Shown here one piece after another: positions 50,882-60,399 of a DNA stretch of 64,000 nucleotides. How positions within the stretch are numbered: the stretch's first letter is position 1; every line of letters begins with the position of its first letter. Position numbers and translations under genes: made by a program. The notes below the pieces were generated by a model. That model did no database searches and was not told the origin of the DNA. It saw only the letters and a list, made by a program, of their open reading frames with translations. The DNA lies in NCBI GenBank assembly GCA_017541025.1, contig JAFXZY010000005.1:20666-84665 (forward strand), given 5' to 3'. The DNA comes from Bacteroidaceae bacterium. GTDB lineage: Bacteria; Bacteroidota; Bacteroidia; Bacteroidales; Bacteroidaceae.

Positions 50882-52894
50882 ATGAAAGAGTTCCAACTTA
50901 TATCAAAATACAAGCCAACAGGTGACCAGCCTGAGGCTATCCGTCAACTTTCTGACGGTATACTTCAAGGTGTTCCTGCCCAAACCCTATTGGGTGTGAC
51001 TGGTAGTGGAAAAACATTTACAGTTGCCAATGTAATTGCTAACGTTGGAAAACCTACGCTTATCCTTAGCCACAATAAGACCTTGGCAGCGCAGTTGTAT
51101 GGTGAGATGAAGCAATTCTTTCCTAACAATGCTGTTGAATACTACGTCAGCTATTACGACTATTACCAGCCTGAAGCATACATCCCGAGTACAGATACTT
51201 ACATTGAGAAAGACCTTGCTATAAATGATGAGATTGATAAACTCAGATTGGCAGCCACGAGTGCTCTTCTCTCCGGCAGGAAGGATGTAATTGTGGTTAG
51301 TAGTGTATCATGTATCTATGGTATGGGTAACCCGTCGGCATTTTATGAAAATGTAATCGAACTTAGGGTAGGACAGAGGATAGACAGGAACGACCTTCTA
51401 CGTAAGCTTATGGATAGCTTGTATGTCAGAAATGATTTGACATTAAATCGAGGAGAAGTCCGTGTCAAGGGTGACACCATCGACATTGCTCTTGCCTATA
51501 GTGATTATCTGCTGCGTGTAACTTTCTGGGATGATGAAATAGAGAGTCTGGAAGAAGTTGACCCTATTAGTTTGGCTCGTATTTCTGTCTATGAAAGCTA
51601 CAAGGTTTATCCTGCTAACCTGTTTATGACTAGTCACGACATGCAAGAGCAGGCTATACGCAAGATAGAGGATGACCTGCGTGAACAGGTTGCATACTTT
51701 GAGGAAGTCGGTAAGACATTGGAAGCCAAACGTCTCCACGAAAGAGTAACGTATGATGTGGAGATGATTCGTGAGTTGGGGCATTGTTCCGGAATCGAGA
51801 ATTACAGTCGTTATTTTGACGGTCGAAAGCCAGGAACCCGCCCTTATTGTCTGCTTGATTTCTTCCCTGAAGATTATCTGATGGTAATAGATGAGAGCCA
51901 TGTTTCAGTTCCTCAAATTGGTGCAATGTACGGAGGTGATCAAGCCCGTAAAAGTAATCTGGTGGAATATGGATTTCGCCTTCCCGCTGCTAAAGATAAC
52001 AGACCGCTTAAGTTTGAGGAGTTCTGCGAACTGACACATCAGGTTATATACGTCAGTGCCACTCCTGCCGACTATGAGTTGGAACAGAGCGAGGGTGTTG
52101 TGGTTGAACAGTTGATTCGTCCTACAGGGCTGCTTGATCCAGTTATCGAAGTCCGACCGACAGAAAATCAGGTGGACGATTTAATGGAGGAGATACAGCA
52201 GCGTGTTGAACGCGACGAACGAACTTTGGTAACAACATTAACCAAACGTATGGCTGAGGAATTAGCAGAGTACTTGCTCAGTAATGGAATCAGAACGGCT
52301 TATATTCATAGCGATGTTGATACATTGGAACGCGTACAGATTTTAAATGACCTAAGAGAAGGTCAATATGATGTTCTGGTTGGTGTAAATCTGTTGAGAG
52401 AGGGATTAGATCTTCCAGAGGTTAGCCTCGTAGCCATCCTTGATGCCGATAAAGAAGGCTTCCTTCGTAGCCACAGAAGTCTTACTCAGACTGTTGGAAG
52501 AGCTGCTCGTAATCTTAACGGGAAAGCCATAATGTATGGTGATACCATTACAGAGAGTATGCAAAAAACAATCGATGAAACCAACCGAAGAAGGGAAATT
52601 CAGTTGCGATACAATGAAGAGCACCACATTATACCTCAGCAGATAAAGAAGGAGCGCACAATGGGTGACCTCATTCAGGTTCAGCAGCAATCAGAGAGTA
52701 GAGCGTATATAGAGCCAACCATAGACTATTTGCAGGTAGCAGAGCAGGATTATACTGGAATCCAAAAGGATGAATTAGAGGCCCGCATAAAGAAAGTCGA
52801 AAAGAAAATGCAAGAGGCAGCTAAACGTCTGGATTTTGTCGAGGCTGCATTATTAAGAGACGAAATGTTGCGCATGAAAGCGAATTTGTGTTAA
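50882..52894 (+). CDS. uvrB: Excinuclease ABC subunit B
   Basis: Helicase-like damage-verification subunit of nucleotide excision repair. Walker A is LGVTGSGKTFT near residue 40, the DNA-inserting beta-hairpin YYDYYQPEAYIP near 95, the DEXD-type box VIDESH near 336, motif V/VI LLREGLDLPEVSL and QTVGRAARN, and the C-terminal UVR domain (ARIKKVEKKMQEAAKRLDFVEAA) that contacts UvrC. The start is ATG 50882 (MKEFQLISKY); the open frame runs 15 codons upstream but would place the start before the likely promoter. Length 670 is normal. uvrA is 4.7 kb further on the same strand, not linked. Confidence 0.96.
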   Translation: MKEFQLISKYKPTGDQPEAIRQLSDGILQGVPAQTLLGVTGSGKTFTVANVIANVGKPTLILSHNKTLAAQLYGEMKQFFPNNAVEYYVSYYDYYQPEAYIPSTDTYIEKDLAINDEIDKLRLAATSALLSGRKDVIVVSSVSCIYGMGNPSAFYENVIELRVGQRIDRNDLLRKLMDSLYVRNDLTLNRGEVRVKGDTIDIALAYSDYLLRVTFWDDEIESLEEVDPISLARISVYESYKVYPANLFMTSHDMQEQAIRKIEDDLREQVAYFEEVGKTLEAKRLHERVTYDVEMIRELGHCSGIENYSRYFDGRKPGTRPYCLLDFFPEDYLMVIDESHVSVPQIGAMYGGDQARKSNLVEYGFRLPAAKDNRPLKFEEFCELTHQVIYVSATPADYELEQSEGVVVEQLIRPTGLLDPVIEVRPTENQVDDLMEEIQQRVERDERTLVTTLTKRMAEELAEYLLSNGIRTAYIHSDVDTLERVQILNDLREGQYDVLVGVNLLREGLDLPEVSLVAILDADKEGFLRSHRSLTQTVGRAARNLNGKAIMYGDTITESMQKTIDETNRRREIQLRYNEEHHIIPQQIKKERTMGDLIQVQQQSESRAYIEPTIDYLQVAEQDYTGIQKDELEARIKKVEKKMQEAAKRLDFVEAALLRDEMLRMKANLC

Positions 52895-52954
52895 AAATAT
52901 TGTAATAATCAATATTTGTTGAGTTTACTTTTATGTTTTTTTCAAAAAAAATAT

Positions 52955-52962
52955 TACCTTTG
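52955..52962 (+). promoter_or_regulatory. -7 box of the bamD-rpoZ operon
   Basis: TACCTTTG, 22 bases before the bamD-like ATG at 52984, with an A/T-rich region but no exact TTTG at -33. Confidence 0.5.
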
Positions 52963-52983
52963 CACCCCGTAAAAAGTATATAC

Positions 52984-53889
52984 ATGCAAAGATATAGTCT
53001 CATATTGTTATTTATTCTTCCGTTTTTAGCTGGTTGTGGTGATTACAACTCTGTTATGAAAACAGCTGATTACGAGTATAAGTACGAGGCAGCCAAAAGC
53101 TATTATTCAGATGGAAGCTATAGAAAAGCAGCAGAGGCTTTTCGTGATGTTCTTGCAATTCTGAAGGGAACACAATATGGCGATGAATGTCTTTTTATGC
53201 TTGGCATGAGTAATTACCGCTTTGGTGATTTTGAATCTGCCACAGAATTTTTCAAGAAATATTATCAGAGTTATCCAAAGGGAAAATATGTAGAATTGAG
53301 CCGCTATTACTGTGCTATGTCTCACTATAATTGTGTTAGAGACACGAGACTTGATCAGAGCAGTACAATGGAATCACTGGCAGAGTTTTCTACTTTCCTT
53401 GAGTATTATCCTAATACCGCATTGAAATCTCAGACACAAGAAATGATTTTCAACCTGCAAGATAAACTGGTAGAAAAAGAATTCCTGTCTGCCAAGTTGT
53501 ATTATGACTTGGGAACATACCTGGGTAATATGACATCGACAACGTCTAGCTGCAGCAACTACGAGGCTTGTATTGTTACGGCTCAGAATGCACTGAAGGA
53601 TTATCCTTATGCCTCTACCGAGCGAAAAGAAGAACTTTCGATTCTTATACTGAGATCTCGTTATCATTTGGCACGTCAAAGTATTATTGAAAAACGTCTC
53701 GAACGCTTTCGCGATACAATTGACGAGTATTATGCTTTCCAGAATGAGTTTCCGGAGAGCCAATACATGAAAGAGGCAAATAGTATCTATAATCACTCAG
53801 AACGTGTTGTTGCCCAAAAAGGCAAAATAGATGAAAACGATATAGAGACAGATAACACAAAAAAGAAGAACCATAAAAAAAATAAATAA
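52984..53889 (+). CDS. bamD: Outer-membrane assembly lipoprotein BamD-like
   Basis: A 301-residue lipoprotein (ILPFLAGCGDY lipobox) with TPR-type repeats from about residue 30 on (AAKSYYSDGSYRKAAEAFRDVLAIL, DECLFMLGMSNYRFGDFESATEFFKKYYQSYP), the plan of BamD, which docks on BamA and delivers outer-membrane proteins. The C-terminus is Lys/Asn-rich (KKKNHKKNK). The start ATG 52984 gives a proper lipoprotein signal; 17 extra upstream codons are not needed and overlap the promoter. Followed after three bases by rpoZ. Confidence 0.88.
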   Translation: MQRYSLILLFILPFLAGCGDYNSVMKTADYEYKYEAAKSYYSDGSYRKAAEAFRDVLAILKGTQYGDECLFMLGMSNYRFGDFESATEFFKKYYQSYPKGKYVELSRYYCAMSHYNCVRDTRLDQSSTMESLAEFSTFLEYYPNTALKSQTQEMIFNLQDKLVEKEFLSAKLYYDLGTYLGNMTSTTSSCSNYEACIVTAQNALKDYPYASTERKEELSILILRSRYHLARQSIIEKRLERFRDTIDEYYAFQNEFPESQYMKEANSIYNHSERVVAQKGKIDENDIETDNTKKKNHKKNK

Positions 53890-53892
53890 AAT

Positions 53893-54234
53893 ATGATGGA
53901 TTACAAAAAATCAACTGCTCCAACAAATACTGTAAACCGTGATGTTATGGAGTTGTGTGAAGAGACAGGTAATATTTACGAAAGCGTTGTTATTATTGCA
54001 AAGCGTGCTAATCAGATATCTGCTGATATCAAGAATGAGCTCAGCAAGAAACTGCAGGAGTTTGCCAGCTCTCAGGATAATCTTGATGAGGTATTTGAGA
54101 ATCGCGAGCAAATAGAAATCAGTCGTTTCTACGAGAAGCTTCCAAAGCCAACTCTTATGGCTACACAGGAGTTTGTTGAGGGTAAGGTGTATTTCCGCAA
54201 TCCCAGTAAGGAAGCAGCCTCATTACTTGACTAA
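53893..54234 (+). CDS. rpoZ: RNA polymerase omega subunit, Bacteroidetes type
   Basis: A 113-residue protein with the omega pattern in its first half: TGNIYESVVIIAKRANQIS near residue 25, which corresponds to the conserved N-R-F/Y-x-x-V..ARRA-Q region of RpoZ. It lacks a zinc site and has a charged C-terminus with YEKLPKPTLMATQEFVEG, normal for this phylum. It overlaps the next gene by one base (ATGATT start at 54234) and follows bamD by three bases, a conserved order in Bacteroidetes. Confidence 0.85.
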   Translation: MMDYKKSTAPTNTVNRDVMELCEETGNIYESVVIIAKRANQISADIKNELSKKLQEFASSQDNLDEVFENREQIEISRFYEKLPKPTLMATQEFVEGKVYFRNPSKEAASLLD

Positions 54235-54713
54235 TGATTCAGCGCATACAAACCCTATACCTTTTGTTGGCAACTATTCTGATAGTTGTCTGCATGTCAA
54301 GTTGTATAGGTTATTACATTTCAGAAGATGGTGAAACTGGCCGTTTGTTCAACCTTGGTTGCTGGTGCGCTAAGGACGAAGGATGTTATTTGCTATCAAG
54401 TCGTGGTGGCTCATGGGCTCTATTTGTTATTTTGCTTATAGAGTCTACGCTATCGTTCCTGAATATCTTTCTGTTCAAGTATAGGGCATTGCAGATGCGT
54501 GTATGCACCTTCTGTATGATTCTGTTGGTAGGATGGTATGCTACTTATGCCTTTTTTGCCTGGTATTTCTTAGATGCGTTCTACACAGAAGTATCTTTTA
54601 GAGTAGCGGTTTGGGCTTCACTGCCGTGTGTAAGCATTATACTCTTATATCTTGCTTTCCGTGCTATCCTTAAGGACGAGAAACTGGTACGTTCCTTAGA
54701 CCGTTTGCGTTAA
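54234..54713 (+). CDS. DUF4293 membrane protein
   Basis: A 159-residue polytopic protein, four predicted transmembrane helices: residues 7-28 (LYLLLATILIVVCMSSCIGYYI), 60-82 (ALFVILLIESTLSFLNIFLF), 90-112 and 128-147. The opening MIQRIQTLYLLLA is the hallmark of the DUF4293 family of Bacteroidetes, whose function is unknown. Third gene of the bamD-rpoZ operon. Its stop overlaps that of the convergent gene by four bases (54710-54713). Confidence 0.85.
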   Translation: MIQRIQTLYLLLATILIVVCMSSCIGYYISEDGETGRLFNLGCWCAKDEGCYLLSSRGGSWALFVILLIESTLSFLNIFLFKYRALQMRVCTFCMILLVGWYATYAFFAWYFLDAFYTEVSFRVAVWASLPCVSIILLYLAFRAILKDEKLVRSLDRLR

Positions 54714-55417
54714 TTACGCGTCTTTAGTATATCAAATAAATAAGCTACCTTCACCGTAATAACATTGTTGGCACTACGGCTGAAGGTATCTTGTTTTGTA
54801 CTATTTAAGATATTGCTTAGGCTTAACCCATACCTTCCTTCAAGTGTAAAGTGGTGTCCTTTCTTTGTGCTGACATCCATTCCCAACCCCAGGGTTATTC
54901 CGTAATCAAACTTCTTTTGTATAGGTGTATCATGCAGTTTAATCTGGCGTTCTAATAGGTCGATAGCACTCCATTCTCCACTTGTTGAAGTCTTTTCACC
55001 AACGCAGAATCCTATATGTGGTCCGGCTAATATGCAGCCTTTGACTCCTCCTTTTTCTTTTCCAAAACCAAGATTTACCAGAATGGGCATTTGAATATAA
55101 TTAGCATCGCGTTTGTATGTGCCTGATAAATTATCTCCGTACGTTATATCCTCAGTCCATCCTAATTGTATAAAGTTCACTTCACCTTGTACGGCGCATA
55201 TCATACTGAAGTACTTTTCACATGTATATCTTACAGTTGCCCCCATTGTTATACCACCATGCATTTTCTGGTTTATATTTGGGCTGAAACTCACCTGATT
55301 CAGTGCATAGCCGCCATTTATACCTATTGCCAGGTCTCTGCGCGCATCACCTACCTGAGCCAGTACGTTATGTGAAAATAAGCTATATAGTAGAGTTAAG
55401 ATAACAATCTTCTTCAT
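54710..55417 (-). CDS. PorT-like outer-membrane beta-barrel
   Basis: A 235-residue exported protein with signal peptide (LLYSLFSHNVLAQ) and an eight-strand barrel of the PorT (OMP_b-brl_2) family: RRDLAIGINGGYALNQVSFSP, GITMGATVRYTCEKYFSMICAVQGEVNFIQLGW, and the C-terminal VITVKVAYLFDI. True PorT is a component needed by the type IX secretion system; whether this one is the functional PorT or a relative cannot be settled from sequence. Coupled to the LysM gene (four-base overlap, 55414-55417) and ends tail to tail with DUF4293. Confidence 0.75.
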   Translation of the reverse strand: MKKIVILTLLYSLFSHNVLAQVGDARRDLAIGINGGYALNQVSFSPNINQKMHGGITMGATVRYTCEKYFSMICAVQGEVNFIQLGWTEDITYGDNLSGTYKRDANYIQMPILVNLGFGKEKGGVKGCILAGPHIGFCVGEKTSTSGEWSAIDLLERQIKLHDTPIQKKFDYGITLGLGMDVSTKKGHHFTLEGRYGLSLSNILNSTKQDTFSRSANNVITVKVAYLFDILKTRN

Positions 55418-56733
55418 CTTATAAGTTCTATTTGATTGTTCTTGGTGAAGTGTATCAACTGCACGAATCGGTTACAGAATCCGCTATTATCTGTTTCTTG
55501 AACAAAACGGAACATATTCTGGTAAGGTTCATGTTCCTTTAATGTGGCAGTTTCTTTTGCCTGTATATCATGCATGAAATAATAGCCCAGGTCGAAACCC
55601 ATCATAGCGTATCGTGGATAGTTGATAGCCATAGCCGTATTGAAATTCCTTGTGAATGCCTGTTCAAATGCTTTAGTACTTGGTGCCAGTGCATTATAAT
55701 AATATGAGCTGTAAATGTATGTATCAAAAGTAAAGAAGCTGTTCAACAATGTATTGGTATAAGTCTGCCATTCTGGGTAGCCTAATAGCGTTATGTTGTA
55801 ATTAGAGTGTTCCTGTCTGAAGGTATCTAACTTGGATATAAGTATGTTTAAGGACTTTATGCTGGGATTATCGGGCACGATGACATTGTCCTTAAACTGG
55901 TTCATGGCTGCTTCATACGCAAAGTCATCTCCGTCGATGTTTAAAACTCTGACATTATTTCCTTGCCGTGCCATCTTTACTGTCAGTTCTTGGGTAAAAT
56001 ATTGTCCTTTGCTATTTGGGCTATTCGTTTTAAGTATGATGAAATTCTTGTTTGCGTATGCTTTTGATACCATCTCAGCAGCCTCTGTAGTACATACTGT
56101 ATAGCTTGGGCTGGCCATATAAACCATAGGCCTTTCTGTTAGTGCCTGATCGTTGGTGAAGGGTAATACCAGCTTAATGTTGTTTAGCTGGCAAAAGTTA
56201 ATGGCTGCCGGTATCTGTTGTTCATCAACCGGACCAAAAAACATATCAAGGGTTGACAATTCTGGTTTCATCAGCACCTCCATCAGTTCTGCTTCCTTAT
56301 TCCCACTACTGTAGGCATAGATTTCCAGGCTCAATCCTTCTTTTTTCGCGCTATCGGCTGCCATTAGGAATCCTTGATAGAACTCCACCATTTTCTTTCC
56401 TTTTTCGCTTTTTTCCTCAAATGGCAGTACTACGCCAATTTTTAGAACCGAAGGGGTTTGCTTTTCTGTTACCTGAGGTATTACGGATTCTGCCTGAGTG
56501 GTGGAAGCAGGTTTAGGGATGGTCAGATACTTACCTTTCTTTACTTTGCCATTTTCAGGAATATCGGGGTTTGCAGCCCGCAGTTCCTCCTCGGTAATAT
56601 TGTACTTTTTTGCTATCCCGTAAAGCGTTTCTCCCTTAACCACTTGATGTAACCTGTTTAGTTCCAACATGGTGTTCTGTGCATCCAATATGAATGGTAT
56701 ACACAAGAGTATTGTAATAATGAGCCTTTTCAT
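55414..56733 (-). CDS. LysM protein with periplasmic-binding-protein domain
   Basis: A 439-residue exported protein. Start ATG 56733 gives a signal peptide (LIITILLCIPFILDAQ). A LysM peptidoglycan-binding domain follows (VVKGETLYGIAKKYNITEEELRAANPD, about residues 32-75), then a linker, then a type I periplasmic-binding fold from about 95 (KIGVVLPFEEKSEKGKKMVEFYQGFLMAADSAKK) of the amino-acid receptor type. The combination resembles cell-wall-anchored sensors or LpoA-like activators of peptidoglycan synthesis. Just upstream, on the other strand, is the type-B-tail protein gene, and the -7 box of this gene lies at 56739-56746. Confidence 0.8.
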   Translation of the reverse strand: MKRLIITILLCIPFILDAQNTMLELNRLHQVVKGETLYGIAKKYNITEEELRAANPDIPENGKVKKGKYLTIPKPASTTQAESVIPQVTEKQTPSVLKIGVVLPFEEKSEKGKKMVEFYQGFLMAADSAKKEGLSLEIYAYSSGNKEAELMEVLMKPELSTLDMFFGPVDEQQIPAAINFCQLNNIKLVLPFTNDQALTERPMVYMASPSYTVCTTEAAEMVSKAYANKNFIILKTNSPNSKGQYFTQELTVKMARQGNNVRVLNIDGDDFAYEAAMNQFKDNVIVPDNPSIKSLNILISKLDTFRQEHSNYNITLLGYPEWQTYTNTLLNSFFTFDTYIYSSYYYNALAPSTKAFEQAFTRNFNTAMAINYPRYAMMGFDLGYYFMHDIQAKETATLKEHEPYQNMFRFVQETDNSGFCNRFVQLIHFTKNNQIELIR

Positions 56734-56738
56734 AACCG

Positions 56739-56746
56739 CAAAGATA
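56739..56746 (-). promoter_or_regulatory. -7 box of the LysM gene
   Basis: Minus strand TATCTTTG, 5 bases before the ATG at 56733; the transcript would be nearly leaderless. -33 not clear. Confidence 0.4.
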
Positions 56747-56812
56747 ATGCTTTTTTTTCTCCATTTTAGACTTTTTGAGATTAAAAAATAGCTATCATCC
56801 AAAGAAATTCAT

Positions 56813-56820
56813 TAATTTTG
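56813..56820 (+). promoter_or_regulatory. -7 box of the type-B-tail gene
   Basis: TAATTTTG, 17 bases before the ATG at 56838. No clear -33. Confidence 0.4.
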
Positions 56821-56837
56821 CAAAAATATTTATAAAT

Positions 56838-57581
56838 ATGACACGTTATATAACTTTATTATTGCTGATATTTCCTTTATATGCTTGGGCACAACCCCTA
56901 GTTGAACCTTCGGGTGAATACCTGGTAGAAAATGAGGACGGAACAGTTGATACAATAGATATCTCCGGCGCAGGGGCTCAGAGTGCACCCTTGAAAGTTA
57001 TTCTTAAGGCCAATCCCTCAGGTCTGGAAGGGTACGGCCAGCCTCGTTATGAATGGAAGATATGGAATGACGATGACCCGTCAAACATTCTTATTTACCG
57101 TACCGAAGAAAATGTTGAGCATACTTTTACTACCAGTGGTTCATTCACGGCTCAATTGTATGTCACTTTCTACAATGCTGACGGCAGTATTTACTACGAG
57201 TTCCCTGAGGAGGGAGAAGATCCCCAAGCCATACATTTTAGCATTAGCGAGAGTATCTTGGATTTTCCCAATGGCTTTTCGCCTAATAAAGACGGATGGA
57301 ATGACGTGTTAAAGCCAAAAGACGGTTATCAGAGCATTGTGGACTTTCATGCTGCCGTCTTTAACAGATGGGGAAATAAGTTGTATTCTTGGGATAACCT
57401 TAGCGGAAGTTGGGACGGTACTTATAAGGGGAAGGTTGTTAAAGACGGCGTGTATTTTCTGGTAGTAAATGCCAAAGGTGCCGATGGCCGAATATTTAAA
57501 TACAGAAAGACCATCAGTGTTATTTCCGGATATAATAAGGAAGAGGACAACACAGGAACAGACACAGGCGGCAATGAGTAA
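56838..57581 (+). CDS. PKD-like protein with T9SS type-B sorting domain
   Basis: A 247-residue exported protein with signal peptide (LLLLIFPLYAWAQ). A PKD-like beta domain spans about residues 45-140 (LKVILKANPSGLEGYG ... HTFTTSGSFTAQLYVTF). The C-terminal domain, about 153-233, is the gliding-motility type (CHU_C, type B): ILDFPNGFSPNKDGWNDVLKP, AVFNRWGNKLYSW, GSWDGTYKGKVVKDGVYFLVV. Type-B tails mark proteins exported by the type IX system. An unusual 14-residue acidic/Gly tail (EEDNTGTDTGGNE) follows. Its stop overlaps the uvrA start by eight bases, so it is translated with uvrA. Confidence 0.85.
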   Translation: MTRYITLLLLIFPLYAWAQPLVEPSGEYLVENEDGTVDTIDISGAGAQSAPLKVILKANPSGLEGYGQPRYEWKIWNDDDPSNILIYRTEENVEHTFTTSGSFTAQLYVTFYNADGSIYYEFPEEGEDPQAIHFSISESILDFPNGFSPNKDGWNDVLKPKDGYQSIVDFHAAVFNRWGNKLYSWDNLSGSWDGTYKGKVVKDGVYFLVVNAKGADGRIFKYRKTISVISGYNKEEDNTGTDTGGNE

Positions 57582-60399
57582 CAGTAAGATTTCTGTTTTT
57601 GGAGCACGCGTTCATAATCTTAAGAACGTTGATGTAACGATACCAAGAAACCGTCTTACTGTAATTACAGGTCTTAGCGGTAGCGGTAAATCGTCTCTCG
57701 CATTCGATACTATCTTTGCGGAGGGACAGCGTCGTTATATTGAGACTTTCAGTGCCTATGCACGCAACTTCCTGGGTAACCTGCAACGTCCGGATGTAGA
57801 TAAGATAACGGGGCTTAGTCCGGTTATCAGTATAGACCAAAAGACTACCAACAAGAACCCCCGAAGTACAGTTGGGACCACTACCGAGATATACGATTTC
57901 TTTCGCCTCCTCTATGCCCGTGCAGCAGAAGCTTTCTCGTATGAAACGGGTGAGAAGATGGTTCGTTATACCGAGGAGCAGATTATCGACCTCATCCTTA
58001 AGGATTATCACAACCGGAAGATATGCATCCTTGCTCCTTTGGTGAAGAACAGGAAGGGACATTATCAGGATTTGTTTGAGAACATACAGAAGAAAGGGTA
58101 TCTTTATGTGCGTGTGGATGGTCAGATTCAGGAAATTATTCCTGGCATGAAACTTGACCGTTATCGCAACCATGATATAGAGGTTGTCATAGATCGGCTG
58201 AAGGTACAGGACAAGGACGACAAGCGCCTTATCCAGAGTGTTGCTACAGCCATGAAGCAAGGCAACGGACTGATGCTGGTTTATGATATGGAGACAGAGA
58301 AGGTGCGCTACTACAGCAAGCAGTTGATGTGTCCTACCACTGGTATTTCCTATAGGGAGCCTGCGCCGCATGATTTTTCTTTTAATAGTCCACAGGGTGC
58401 CTGCCCCAGATGTAAAGGTCTTGGTTATGTAAGCATAATAGACGAGGATAAGGTCTTCCCCGATAAATCCTTGTCAGTCAAGCAAGGTGGTATAGCTCCT
58501 TTGGGTAAGGCACGCTCAGCTATGATATTCTGGCAGATAGAAGCCGTATTGGAGAAGTATGGCTGTACCCTTGATACACCGCTCTCCGATGTGCCTCATG
58601 ATGCATTGCAGGAGATTATTGACGGCAGTACCGACCGATTACGTATATCAGCTGATGTGGCAAAGCTCACAAACGATTACTATGCTTCATATGATGGGTT
58701 GGGTAAGTACATCAGTCAGATGCAGGATGCTGATATGTCTGCCAGTGCTCAGAAGTGGGCCGAGCAGTTCAGTTGTACGGCAGTATGTCCCGAATGTAAA
58801 GGGCAGCGCCTGAACCGTGAATCTCTGCACTTCCTTCTTGCCGGCAAAAATATTTCAGAGCTTTGCCAGATGGACTTGCAGGAACTTTACGATTGGATTA
58901 CGCATCTCCATGATAAACTCTCTCCTCAGCAACAGAAGATAGCAGCAGAGATACTTAAGGAGATTAAGACTCGCCTGCATTTCTTGCTTGATGTAGGACT
59001 TGACTATCTTTCTTTGGGGCGTTCCTCTGTAAGTCTTTCCGGTGGCGAGAGCCAGCGCATTCGTCTGGCTACTCAGATAGGAAGTCAGTTGGTAAATGTG
59101 CTGTATATCCTCGATGAACCCAGTATCGGTTTACATCAGAAGGATAACATCAAGCTCATTGATTCGCTTAAGAAACTGCGTGACACTGGTAATTCCGTTA
59201 TTGTGGTGGAACACGATCAGGAGATGATGGAGAATGCCGATTATATCGTTGATGTAGGTCCCAAGGCAGGACGAAAGGGTGGGGAAATTGTATTCCAGGG
59301 TACCTATACCGACATGTTGAAGCAGCATACCCTTACCAGTCGGTATCTTACAGGTGAACTTTGTATTGATATTCCCTCTATACGCAGGTCTGGCAATGGT
59401 AAGAATCTTGTCTTACATGGTGCCACTGGCAATAACCTTAAGAACGTAGATGTTGCTTTTCCGCTTGGCAAGTTTATCTGTGTTACTGGAGTCAGCGGTA
59501 GTGGAAAGAGTACGCTTGTCAATGATACTCTTCAGCCCATTCTCAGTAAGCATTTCTACCGTTCTTTACGTGACCCTCTTCCTTATCAGAAGATTGAAGG
59601 GCTTGAATATATAGATAAGGTAGTAGATGTTGACCAGAGCCCCCTTGGGCGTACTCCCCGTTCCAATCCAGCCACTTATACCGGTGTTTTCAATGATATT
59701 CGCAACCTCTTCGTTGAACTTCCGGAAGCTCGCATCCGTGGTTATAAACCGGGTCGTTTCTCCTTCAACGTAAAGGGTGGGCGATGCGAGGCTTGCAGCG
59801 GAAACGGCTATAAGACCATCGAGATGAACTTCCTGCCCGATGTTTTTGTACCTTGCGAGGAATGTCGTGGAAAGCGTTATAACCGCGAGACGCTTGAGGT
59901 TCGTTTCCGTGGCAAGAGCATTGCCGATGTGCTGGATATGACCATCAACCAGGCAGTAGAGTTCTTCGAGAATGTACCCAGTATCCTGAATAAGATTAAG
60001 GTCTTGCAAGATGTAGGCTTGGGATATATTAAGTTGGGTCAGCCCAGTACAACGCTTTCGGGCGGTGAAAGTCAGCGTGTAAAACTGGCTACCGAACTCA
60101 GCAAGCGCGATACGGGAAAGACCTTCTATATACTTGATGAGCCCACTACGGGTTTGCACTTCGAGGATATCCGTGTCTTGCTCTCTGTACTGAACCGCTT
60201 GGTTGACAAGGGTAATACGGTGGTTGTCATCGAGCATAATCTGGATGTTATCAAGTGTGCCGACTGGCTGATAGATATGGGCCCCGAAGGTGGTAGGGGA
60301 GGTGGTGAACTTATCTTCTCCGGTACCCCTGAGGACCTTGCTCGCAGCAACATTGGTGCCACAGCACCGTTCCTAAAAAAAATAATTCATAATTCATAA
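57574..60399 (+). CDS. uvrA: Excinuclease ABC subunit A
   Basis: Damage-recognition ABC ATPase of nucleotide excision repair. ATG 57574 gives MSNSKISVFGARVHNLKNVDV, the usual UvrA start; an open frame from 57469 lies within the preceding gene. Walker A motifs ITGLSGSGKSSLAFDT (near residue 30) and VTGVSGSGKSTLVNDTL (near 640), signatures LSGGESQRIRLATQIGS and LSGGESQRVKLATELSK, and zinc fingers with CPRCKGLGY, CPECKGQRL and CEACSGNGYK are present. Length 941 is normal. The last residues IIHNS come from the AATTCATAATTCATAA repeat, which supplies the stop codon. Confidence 0.96.
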   Translation: MSNSKISVFGARVHNLKNVDVTIPRNRLTVITGLSGSGKSSLAFDTIFAEGQRRYIETFSAYARNFLGNLQRPDVDKITGLSPVISIDQKTTNKNPRSTVGTTTEIYDFFRLLYARAAEAFSYETGEKMVRYTEEQIIDLILKDYHNRKICILAPLVKNRKGHYQDLFENIQKKGYLYVRVDGQIQEIIPGMKLDRYRNHDIEVVIDRLKVQDKDDKRLIQSVATAMKQGNGLMLVYDMETEKVRYYSKQLMCPTTGISYREPAPHDFSFNSPQGACPRCKGLGYVSIIDEDKVFPDKSLSVKQGGIAPLGKARSAMIFWQIEAVLEKYGCTLDTPLSDVPHDALQEIIDGSTDRLRISADVAKLTNDYYASYDGLGKYISQMQDADMSASAQKWAEQFSCTAVCPECKGQRLNRESLHFLLAGKNISELCQMDLQELYDWITHLHDKLSPQQQKIAAEILKEIKTRLHFLLDVGLDYLSLGRSSVSLSGGESQRIRLATQIGSQLVNVLYILDEPSIGLHQKDNIKLIDSLKKLRDTGNSVIVVEHDQEMMENADYIVDVGPKAGRKGGEIVFQGTYTDMLKQHTLTSRYLTGELCIDIPSIRRSGNGKNLVLHGATGNNLKNVDVAFPLGKFICVTGVSGSGKSTLVNDTLQPILSKHFYRSLRDPLPYQKIEGLEYIDKVVDVDQSPLGRTPRSNPATYTGVFNDIRNLFVELPEARIRGYKPGRFSFNVKGGRCEACSGNGYKTIEMNFLPDVFVPCEECRGKRYNRETLEVRFRGKSIADVLDMTINQAVEFFENVPSILNKIKVLQDVGLGYIKLGQPSTTLSGGESQRVKLATELSKRDTGKTFYILDEPTTGLHFEDIRVLLSVLNRLVDKGNTVVVIEHNLDVIKCADWLIDMGPEGGRGGGELIFSGTPEDLARSNIGATAPFLKKIIHNS

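Noticed and set aside
52933-52983. N-terminal extension of the bamD-like gene
   Set aside because: It would cover the -7 box and place extra residues before the lipoprotein signal.
56775-56837. N-terminal extension of the type-B-tail gene
   Set aside because: It overlaps the predicted promoter and breaks the signal peptide position.
57469-57573. N-terminal extension of uvrA
   Set aside because: It overlaps the preceding gene and the UvrA family starts at MSNSKISVFGARVHNL.
57520-58371. Long minus-strand frame opposite uvrA
   Set aside because: It is a reverse-frame shadow of the uvrA coding sequence with no signal or family pattern.
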